Assembly: GCA_905221605.1 (NCBI GenBank)
Contig: CAJNDS010002500.1
Span: 324,994-388,993 of the forward strand
Origin: Symbiodinium natans
Lineage: Eukaryota > Sar > Dinophyceae > Suessiales > Symbiodiniaceae
Reading direction: 5' to 3'
Length of the DNA: 64,000 nt
Below the pieces are notes generated by a model, which was not told the origin of the DNA, ran no database searches, and saw only the letters and a list, made by a program, of their open reading frames with translations. The stretch's first letter is position 1. Each line of letters opens with the position of its first letter. Below are positions 55,657 through 64,000 of the stretch, one piece after another. Made by a program: the position numbers and the translations under genes.

Positions 55657-55965
55657 TTGCGTTGTCCTTTCTACAACTCTAGGGCCGTACTTTTTCCATT
55701 AGGATTTAGAGTTTGCTGCCAAGGACTACTCCCTAAGCTTTTGCAAGGCTTTGGCCAACCTCTGCCCAAGGGTTACCATCGTACGCCTGCCACAATGTCA
55801 AAAGCCGAAGAAGCCGAAGAAGCCGAAGTGGTGGAGTTTCGTAGCTGTCACAGCTCCCAGGGACATCCGGAACTGGCTTCCTCTCCCGAGGAGCAGCGTT
55901 TTTTAACCAAGCAACCCCTGACAGCACGGAGTTTGGTGGCCTCGCAGCTTGCAGATGTCACATGA
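55657..55965 (+). CDS. 102-aa frame of the ADVT-ending family, inverted-repeat arm 2
   Basis: Copy of 54,157-54,465 on the other strand with one amino-acid difference. Downstream it shares the CCTTCGCCGAAGG hairpin box with 53,183-53,200 and 54,135-54,155. Confidence 0.3.
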   Translation: MRCPFYNSRAVLFPLGFRVCCQGLLPKLLQGFGQPLPKGYHRTPATMSKAEEAEEAEVVEFRSCHSSQGHPELASSPEEQRFLTKQPLTARSLVASQLADVT

Positions 55966-56819
55966 GTCTCCTTCGCCGAAGGCCTCCGCTCGCAATCGGC
56001 TCTTCATGCCGGGCGCCTGAGGGGTGCTCGCCAAACTGCTTGCTTCATGAGCAGCGTTTAGAGTAGCTTGTGGTTTGTTTAGAATGGGATGTGTGTCCTG
56101 CCTGCAGTGGCCTTCAGAACCTTAGTTGGGATGTCGGGATCTCTTTGGCGTGTTCCAGTTTTGTGTGCCAGGACGCATGGAAACAGTTCCTGCGGTTCGG
56201 AACGGTTTCCAACTGTTCAGGGACGCTGCTACATACAGTTCCCAAGAATGTGCCGATAGTCCCTGCAATAGTTCCGAAGCCCCTGTGAGCAGTCACACTC
56301 AAACAAGCCACCGAGCATTCCAAAGCAGCGTGCAAGTCATCCCATCTGAAGTGAGAAAAGGTAGCCCAGTGGCTAAGAGCAACCCCCAACACCTGCGTCG
56401 CTTGGAGTAGATGCTGGCAAGAGAATCGCCCGTTGCGGGACAAAGCGCCGCAATAGCGTGGCTGCACGCGAGTGCTTCTGCATGTGGCCCTTGCAAAAGA
56501 CAGCAGGGTGAAGAGCGCTCGTGAGCGATGTTGGGCATGGGCAGTGGATGCAGTGGTGGGAAGACTGCTCCCGGCGTGGGTGCACAACCTTGTACAATGC
56601 CTTCAGCATCAGAGATCATGTGTGACGCGGTGCACTGCTGCTCGCATGCATGCTTTTGTGCATTCATCACTACGCAAGTGCATTTATCTGCCCCATCGCT
56701 GCGATGGGGCGACCATTCCCCGATGTTGGCCAGTTTTCAAGTGCACTGCTTCTCGCTTCTTAGAGGCGCATGCCGCATGCCCGAAGGCTTGTCTGCAAAA
56801 CTGAGGGAGTTGAATTGAC

Positions 56820-57895
56820 TCGCTGTGACCGCCGCAGTGGGCGGCACTCACTGCAATAGCATGGCTCGAGGGCTCCCGCAAAGTTCATCAAGGCAAAACT
56901 AACAGAGTGACGACGAACCGTAGCCACACCGCACTGCGCTTTGTTGACCACCCCTGGGGCTCGCAGAAGCTTGCGGTGCTTGTACAGTACCTGGTTGGTG
57001 GTCGAAGGCCGTACCGTTGCTTTGCCTCTTGGCCCTCAGAAGTGATGTGAAGCCGTATGGCCATTCGGGCGTTTGTTCCGGACAGCACGGACATTGACAA
57101 AAACGGCATAAACGGAAAGAAGCCATCCCTCTTGCCCGGCCCCCGTTCCACCTTTCACTTTCGTTTAGGCAGGATGCCCTAAAGAAAGCTTGGTCCGCAG
57201 TGGTTCGTCGTGGGTCCGCTGTCCGGCATGTCTTGAGCCTGCCCCGAAGTCGTCCCCGGATGGCCCGTTCTGACAAAGTCCGTTTGTTTACGCGCCTCGG
57301 GTTTGCGAGAAAGAGCCTCACTCCCGATGCCGCAGCTTCCGTCGAAAGCCTTCAATCTCCGAGTGCCTCTAATCAAGTGCGCCCTTCGTTCACAGCCGAG
57401 CAGGTTTGACTCGACCGAGGCCGTTGCATTCCTTGCAAGGGCCAGGATTGTCGTTGCTTGTCACCACATTCACCACCTACACGGAGCTGTGACAGTCGTG
57501 CCTCGTTTTCTTGACAGGCATACAGTCAAGGCGGGGAGAGGTTACTGAGAAGACGTGCCTTCTGGAAGAACGCAGGAGATCGCACACGTTGTCAAGCAGG
57601 TCCGCGTCTAACACATACTTGCTGAGCTGTCCATGACTCGCCTCGCTGCTCGCTCTCTGCCGGGTCGCTCGTGGCTTTTGCTCTGGCCTCCCCGGCTCTG
57701 TCAAGTGAGGCGCTCACTTCGCGCGCTGCGGATTCCTGCGCTGGTCGCGCACAGGGCCCGACTGAAAAAGAAAGGAGAGCATGATGCCCGTCTGTGCCGG
57801 GCGCGTACTGCTTGGATGGCTATGCTCCTAGTTGGTCGAAGGCCATCCCGTTGCTTTGCCTCTTGGCCCTCAGAAGTGATGTGAAGCCGTATAAC
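56820..57895 (+). repeat. Direct duplication, unit 1
   Basis: It corresponds to 58,530-59,550. Best matched from 57,078 (CACGGACATTGACAAAAACG) to 57,790. An ~70-bp piece (GTCGAAGGCC ... CCATTCGGGC) occurs twice within this unit, at 56,998-57,068 and 57,835-57,905. Indels between the units are mostly multiples of three in 57,330-57,410. Overlapping frames on both strands are preserved (57,303-57,548 plus; 57,477-57,704 minus), so coding cannot be excluded. Confidence 0.75.
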
Positions 57896-58003
57896 CATTC
57901 GGGCCTTTGCAACGGGACCTTCTCCACCTTAACACTGGTGAAGTCCAGGGTCGATCTCTTGCTGAGCTCTGTTGACTCGAAGTGATCTGTGGATAAGACC
58001 TGG

Positions 58004-58363
58004 CTAAGACTCCCAGAGCTTGAAAGACATTGCCGCCTGAAGCCAAAGGGGTGCCTCAGGCTCTCGTAGCCCGCCTTGGGAGTCGAGGGCTCCGAAGGGG
58101 ATCACTGGTGTGTGACTCATTTGGGGCAACTGGGTCGCTCTGGGCAGAGGATGCTGGTCATATCTCATAGCCGTCATAGCAAGATGAGAGACCACGAAGG
58201 CGACGCAGTCGACCCGGGCACATCTGCTCACGCCGGCAAGCTGATTTAAAGTTCTCTGAGCAGTCTCACGCAGTGTGAGCTTGTGCAGCACATGCTTGTG
58301 TAACTCCAGGCACGCCCAGCACTCGGGCATCAAACTGGATTGTGACAGGTCTGAACGCCACAA
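58004..58363 (-). other. 119-codon open frame between duplication units, unknown
   Basis: Minus frame ending at 58,004; protein-like in its middle (LHKHVLHKLTLRETAQRTLN). No motif and no duplicated counterpart. Possibly an exon. Confidence 0.2.
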
Positions 58364-58462
58364 GACCCCATTGAGCTTGCCCTGGCCCTCGCCTGCGCGG
58401 CCGAAGCCGCGCTAGTGCCAGAGGTGTGGCTGCGACTGTACCGGACTGGGGGAGTTGAATAG

Positions 58463-58530
58463 GGTTTCGGGTTTAGGGTTTAGGGTTTAAGGTTTAGGGT
58501 TTAGGGTTTAGGGTTTAGGGTTTAGGGGAC
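58463..58530 (+). repeat. TTTAGGG tract at duplication boundary
   Basis: Nine near-perfect units immediately before duplication unit 2 begins (58,530). Unit 1 lacks them at the same edge. Confidence 0.9.
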
Positions 58531-59550
58531 CAGCGCAGTGGGTGACAGGCACTGCAATCACATGGCTCGAGGGCTCCGCAAAAGTCATCAAGGCAAAGCA
58601 TTATTCACGGGTAAAGGAAGCACCCAGCCCGCAATTCGCAGAACCGTGCTAGCCTTCGGCTGACTGACGCAGCATACCAGGTTCGTAGGAGGAGGTTCCC
58701 TTTCATATCGAGTCTTGCAGGTGACGACAGGCTGTAGCCAAACTGCCTTTTGTAGCTTGTGGTGCCGACTATCTTTGTGCCACACAGCTCGCAAAAAGGG
58801 CAGCAAGTCCCGGACAGCACGGACATTGACAAAAACGGCATAAACGAAAAGAAGCCATCCCTCTTGCCCGGCCCCCGCTCCACCTTTCACTTTCGTTTAG
58901 ACAGGCTTGGTCCGCAGTGGTTCGCCGTGGGTCCGCTGTCCGGCATGTCTTGAGCCTGCCCCGAAGTCGTCCCCGGATGGCCCGTTCTGACAAAGTCCGT
59001 TTCTTTACGTGCCTCGGGTTTGAGAGAAAGAGCCTCACTCCCAATGCCGCAGCTTCCGTCGAAAGCCTTGCCCGCGTCTGCTTGCCTCCACTTCAATCTG
59101 AGAGTGCCTCTAATCACGTGCGCCCTTCGTTCACAGCCGAGCAGCAGGTTTGACTCGACGGAGGCCGTTGCATTCCTTGCAAGGGCCAGGATTGTCGTTG
59201 CTTGTCACCACATTCACCACCTACACGGAGCTGTGACAGTTGTGCCTCGTTTTCTTGACAGGCATACAGTCAAGGCGGGGAGAGGTTACTGAGAAGACGT
59301 GCCTTCTGGAAGAATGCAGGAGATCGCACACGTTGTCAAGCAGGTCCATGTCTAACACATACCTGCTGAGCTGTCCATGACTCGCCTCGCTGCTCGCTCT
59401 CTGCCGGGTCGCTCGTGGCTTTTGCTCTGGCCTCCCCGGCTCTGTCAAGTGAGGCGCTCACTTCGTGCGCTGCGAGTCCCGCGCTGGTCGCGCGCAGGGC
59501 CCGACTGAAAAAGAAAGGAGAGCATGATGCCTGGCTATGCCGGGCGCGGT
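58530..59550 (+). repeat. Direct duplication, unit 2
   Basis: Counterpart of 56,820-57,790, offset about 1.7 kb. It differs in the first 250 bp and is nearly identical afterwards, to GGAGAGCATGATGCC at 59,517-59,531. Confidence 0.75.
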
Positions 59551-61635
59551 GCAGGGCAGCCTAATCGCCTCCCCCATTGAACCCCTCGAATCTTCAATAT
59601 TGACACAAGTAGGGAGGGGCCTCCTAAACCCTCGAGCCTCGGGCTTGAGCTGTGTGGTTTGGTATGTTTAGGGGAAGGGACTGTTGAGGGCCTGCACTTG
59701 CCAAGATGACTGGGGGAGTGGGTTCTGGGCAGATCTCCCGATCGAAGAGCACAGCTTAAGGCTTTAAGGCTTGCGCCGAAGCCACGGCGACTTGCGCTCC
59801 TTCTGTGACCTCGACTTGCCGCTCCAAGTGGCGAAGATTGGGATCCTTAGTGCGTTCTGAGGCCGCCGTGGATACCCTGGATTCTGAACATCTGCAAGGT
59901 TGGCTCCATCCGGCTTGCGTCGGTTTTCCCTGTGTGGGGAGTGTTTGGAAAAGTCGTTTAGCAGTCGTGCTGCTGGAAGTGGCCGCAAGGCCAGCGGGCT
60001 TTGTGGATCTCTGTGGCTGAGGGTGCTCTGCCAGAAAAAAAACCCCGAACTCTCAATAATTCCACTCCAAGAAGTAGATGCTGCTGAGGTCCTAGCCAGG
60101 TGAACGCAGGCCATAGGGACCAGCCACGATGCCGGTGCAAAGTTCTCGATACTCGATACCCTGCAGATATCTCTGAGATGCTTCGGGTAGTCTTTGGATA
60201 ATATGTTTAGTGAGTCTGGTGTGGCCGGCTCCCGCCGCGGCGCAAGATGTCCACGAGAAGTCTACGAGATGTCTGCATGTGCGAATCGGAGCCTCAGAGG
60301 ACCTCAGAGAGGTTCTTGAGAGGTCCTGTGGGATAAGTAGCTCCGTGCATACGACGGCCCGTGGTTTGCGCTCCGTCCCATCGCGACTCAAGCATCAGAT
60401 GTGAGCCTCTTCTTGCCGCAGCCATAGGCTCATAGGGCTCGGCTTGGATGCAGAAATGTGCAGATGTGTTTGCAGAGATGTTGCATCCGGTGCAGATGCC
60501 AACCTGGCATAACCTGGCCTACAAGCCAAGCCTGTTCCAGGAAGGGTCAGTCGACATTTCCGACATCCTCCGATCTTCCATCCCTGTGTGTTGTGCTCCG
60601 TTTTCCCCGAATGAGCACTCGTACAGGCGCTCGCCGCCCTGAGCGTGCGGCCCCCTTGTTCAGGGGAGCTCGCATGTCACCACAGCTGTCGCTCGAGGCA
60701 GACCTGCCGCGCGACTCTGATTCCGATGTGCTTCATGCACGAGATGTTGTATACTCAGATATACTGAGCATACTGTCATCTTGTCATTTTTGGTGTGGCG
60801 TCCCTAGGGCCCTAGGGCCTTGTAGGATGGCGCCTGCCGGGTGCGGCATGCTTGGAACTGCCTGGCCCGACGGAGCTCCGACTCTTTTGCACTTAACGGA
60901 GGCCATCCACCAAAGGGGAGCAAGGAACCCTATATCAACCCTATAAACCCTTATAAACCCTATAAACAAGCCCTATAAACCCCCTAAGCCTCTGCACCAG
61001 CTCGTTGCACTTAGTCGGGCTGATGGGGCTGCTCAGGGCTCTACCTTCAGGTGCCGAGCCTGCGAGTTCGGTGGCTTGTGAAGCTCCAGTGAAGCTCCGG
61101 CCTAGAGTCCACTGCTGTGCCAGAAGCTTCCAACTAGGTGCCCTTCTCCGAGCCTGTGTCTGCGCTTGGATGCACGCCACTGCGGGCGACGCAGTGTGTG
61201 GGGTTGGGCAGCTGCCGCAGACGGATGTGTCGATATGTTGATCCACGGACTCGATGACCCCCCCCCCCAAAGTGATGCTGGGCTCCATCGCACGGCTCGA
61301 GTGCTGGAATTACCACAGCCAGCTGGCAAGTTACACTCCGCAGCTCGATGCACGCCCCTCATCCCTCCAGCGCACGCAGCTTGGCTCCCGGCATTGGGTG
61401 ACCTCCAGTGCTCGAGCCACACACTGAGCTGCTCGGCATGTGCAGCTTGAACGTTCCTTTTGCCATGGCTTTACGGAAACCGGGCTCACGTACAGAACAT
61501 GCAGGCCGCAGATGCTCGAGATACTCGCGGAGGCGCACGACTCCGTGTAACACACGTCCAGCACCCCACACTTCCGCCCTTTCCACTAAAGCTGCAACTC
61601 CGCAGTGGGGGAAGGCTACAGGTGTTACGAGGGGC
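59551..61635. other. Unassigned region
   Basis: Only short open frames on both strands (59,764-60,114 minus; 60,092-60,391 minus; 60,448-60,642 plus) without motifs. A TATAAACCC-rich stretch occurs at 60,930-60,985 and a C-run at 61,257-61,268. No supported gene. Confidence 0.4.
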
Positions 61636-61639
61636 GCAG

Positions 61640-62335
61640 CCTGCGTGCACCACGTGGCCGATTTGCGTCCCGCATGCCTCGTCCGCGGCCTGCGACGGCG
61701 GCAGCGCAAGTCTCAAAGCGCCGCGCCGCGTGGGCCCCGGTCCCGGACTGCTAGGTGCAAAACTTGACTTTGTCCGTTCTCGGATGGCCTTGCCATGGGG
61801 TGTGAGAGCGCCCTTTGAGGGGGACCTGGCGCCGCTATGCGCCGCTAACACTGCTAACTGCTAACACTGTGCTTGCGCAGGTTCTTGCACAAGTGCTGCG
61901 CGAGGTGCCGCAGGCGGTGCTGCAAGCGGCACCGGCCGAGGGTGGAGGGGCACCCTCGCATGCTCGTCGCAACTTATAAGGCTTTGCAATTCTTAGCATG
62001 AAAGGAGAGCCCCAAAGCTGCAATTGTCGCAGCCACCACGTGGCCGATCTGTGTCCCGCAGGCCTGGTCTGTGGCGTGCGACGGCGCCAGCGAAAGTCCC
62101 CGCGGAGGCTCACCAAAGATCCGTGCCGTGTGGGCCCCGGTCGCGGATTGCCCGGTGCAGAAAACTTGACTACACCATGATAATATTGCCATCCGACTCC
62201 GTTCTCGGATGGCCTTGCCATGCGAGCGTGAGAGCGCCCTTTGAGGGCGCCCTGGCGCCGCGAACACTGTGCTTGCACAGGTTCATGCACAATTGCTGTC
62301 AGGGTTGCCGCAGGCGTTGCTGCATGAGGGCCCAG
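61640..62335 (+). repeat. Tandem pair of ~300-bp units, offset ~390 bp
   Basis: 61,645-61,930 and 62,035-62,330 share CACGTGGCCGAT, GTGTGGGCCCCGGTC, TTCTCGGATGGCCTTGCCATG, GAGCGCCCTTTGAGG, then GTGCTTGCxCAGGTTC and GCCGCAGGCG, in the same order with indels. Overlapping GC-rich open frames on both strands are explained by composition. Confidence 0.75.
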
Positions 62336-62497
62336 AGGGCACCTTCGCATTCTCGTCGCAACTAAAGGCTTTGCCTGAAATGAGAGCCCGCGTGCGCCCT
62401 GTGCCACACAGCTCCTTCTTGCCGCTCATGATTCTCTCACGCATGGCCTCGGATCACTCGGCGTGTCGGACCATGTCGGACCCGATGCCAAGCGGAG

Positions 62498-63787
62498 ATG
62501 TTTGGCGCGTGGTTGCCTTGTCCAGGCGCGTTTGAAGCGCTTCCCCTCCAGCGCTCGCTTGCTTTCAAGGGCTCGAAGAAAGCTCCGTGTGCACCGTGGT
62601 CGGTCCTCGACGTATCTCGACGTGCCTGTCGAAGTGCTGCCGCTGAGGATCTCATCAAATCCAACAAGCTGGCATGGAGAGAGACGGTCGGACAGGTGTT
62701 GGCATGTCTTGCCAAGCTTACAGACACATGCTGCCTGCCTGGCCAGCGTCCGAGCTGCAGCACAAAGGCTTCGCTGCCACGCTTCATGCAGTGCTTCTGG
62801 TGCACCAGCTCGATGAGGTCATGGCATCACAAGGACAGCAACCGTCGTTTCCAGATGCCTTTCTCTCTGCACCACCGGACTGTGCACGCACAGTCCCCTG
62901 TACATCCTGTACCTGTGCTGAGGCAACTCAAGAGACCTCGATCGGCTGGCTGTCTGCGGAAGCATGTCACTATGGGTCCAGTGCATCCCAGAAGATCTTG
63001 GGACGTGCTCGCGAGAGGAATGTCATACCCCACCATCAATGCCACCTTACCAGGCGACAGCTCCTGATGAGTCTACACAGGGGATGCAGGCAGAGGCACC
63101 CTGCACACCGTGCACCCCGAAGTGCACGAGTTGGATCGAGTTGGGTGCAGCAACTTGAGCTGCGATGTCGCGCCGCCAGCTTTTTGCTGTGACTGCTGCT
63201 GCTCCAGCGACGGAGCGAGATGGAGCTGCCTGGTTCGGCGCTGTGTTCAATCAGCTGGCAGACGATGGCCAGATTGCAACGCCCTCCAGATTCAAGATGC
63301 GGCCAATACACCAAAGCCGAAGCCAAGCTTCTAAGTATCATGACGCGGCGATCCACATGCGACATCCAAGGTTCCTGTTCCTAGAGGGCCCTACGGAAGG
63401 AAGTGGACACCTTGGAGCCCCCTGTCTTGCAAAGCGGAAAGGCCTGTGTGCAGCTCAGCCGCTTGGTGGGTGGAGGAACACATGGTTCTGCGATGTTCTG
63501 CGCACAAACGATGCCTCCTCTACCCCGCCGCGAAGACATGTAGACCTAGCTCACATAGAAACCCCCCTTGTGCATTCCTTGACGGCAGTCGCCTGCATTC
63601 AGAGGTCGCTTACACTTCCCCCGCATTTCTGCCCGACCTAGTTTCGAGGACCTCTCTTCTTGCTGGCATGCCAGGCATGCCTTTTCTCACAGCTTTTGCA
63701 GGAGGGGTCCCCCCCCCCGTTGCACCAGGCTCGAACGAAGGCGAAGGCACGCAGTACCTGATGGATCAGTGGAGAGCCAATCAATGA
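62498..63787 (+). other. Scattered plus-strand open frames, possible exons
   Basis: Overlapping plus frames at 62,498-63,067 (start from ATG; AEDLIKSNKLAWRETVGQVL), 62,674-63,192, 63,165-63,641 and 63,446-63,787 (ends MPFLTAFAGG...WRANQ). None alone is convincing, but local stretches have protein-like composition and a spliced gene is possible. No domain recognised. After 63,788 the sequence becomes AT-richer with no frame, as for a 3' flank. Confidence 0.2.
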
Positions 63788-64000
63788 GGATGAACCAGCT
63801 GAGTACCATCCTACGCATGCAAGCGAGAAAGAGTAGCTGTTTCTTACATGTCTTTCGGCATTCCTCGGCATGTTGTGGCATTGGTCAGTTCTTTTTTGGA
63901 TGCGACGCTGACAGGAGGTTCACGCTGTATTAAAATTTGCAGCGTCTTCGAGAACATATAGAATAAGTGTTAGTGTTGATAGAAGATTACATCAGGGTGA

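Larger units (their letters stand above)
53241..56625. repeat. Rearranged duplication block with ~1.2-kb inverted repeats
   Basis: Segment order: S2 (53,241-53,410), S1 (53,411-53,935), S4 (53,936-54,640), S5 including S2 (54,640-54,945), S1 inverted (54,945-55,475), S4 inverted (55,478-56,192), S5 again (56,193-56,505), then a start of inverted S1 (56,506-56,625) where similarity stops. S1+S4 and their inverted copies are nearly identical over about 1.2 kb with 0.3 kb between the arms. 54,640-55,068 and 56,195-56,625 are direct repeats 1,555 bp apart. A fragment related to S4 also lies at 52,975-53,235. Confidence 0.85.

Noticed and set aside
61835..62407. 190-codon minus-strand ORF
   Set aside because: It spans part of a tandem duplication, starts and ends without motifs, and GC-rich frames are open on several strands at once.

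Overview
This is a low-gene-density nuclear window from a eukaryote. A dinoflagellate (Symbiodiniaceae-like) is the best fit. The telomere-type motif TTTAGGG/CCCTAAA is scattered through the whole window. The two largest proteins, an FG-GAP/EGF/ephrin-receptor-like secreted protein and a protein carrying a CTFSNSQH / WCLFEV signature, are of types I associate with dinoflagellates. Introns use GT, GC or GA donors and AG|G acceptors, as reported for that group. TTTAGGG alone would also fit a plant, but the proteins do not. No DinoSL sequence, tRNA, rRNA or CRISPR was seen.

Layout. (1) 1-4.9 kb: two minus-strand genes, an edge-truncated two-helix membrane protein and a 10-repeat FG-GAP protein with one resolved intron and a 3' membrane exon. 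(2) 4.9-8.8 kb: microsatellites, a perfect (TTTAGGG)~18 interstitial array, and a tandem array with six near-perfect copies of a 216-bp unit. (3) 8.5-38.3 kb: two direct copies (A 8.5-21.6 kb, B 22.4-38.3 kb) of a long complex repeat in which I find no gene. It is built from nested sub-repeats. Copy B carries a 1.7-kb extra block, an internal 1.14-kb tandem duplication and a TA-flanked MITE. (4) 38.4-44.5 kb: a minus-strand multi-exon gene, reconstructed here by hand, for a polytopic PAP2-like membrane protein. Most of its short exons are islands between telomere-like tracts, and several introns begin GTTTAGGG and/or end CCCTAAACCC...AG. This is the most unusual object in the window. (5) 45.7-47.5 kb: a signal-anchored protein with an NlpC/P60-like C-terminal domain, interrupted by a stop-free 309-bp TA-rich intron flanked by direct repeats. 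(6) 47.9-51.5 kb: weaker coding islands and a decayed gag-like coiled-coil ORF. (7) 52.8-62.3 kb: rearranged duplications, including an inverted repeat that carries two identical 71-codon ORFs. (8) 62.5-64 kb: scattered open frames only.

The genes share no obvious pathway. Three of the better-supported ones encode surface or membrane proteins. All clear genes lie on the minus strand, consistent with the unidirectional gene blocks of dinoflagellates. Exon models were read by eye; transcript data would decide them.
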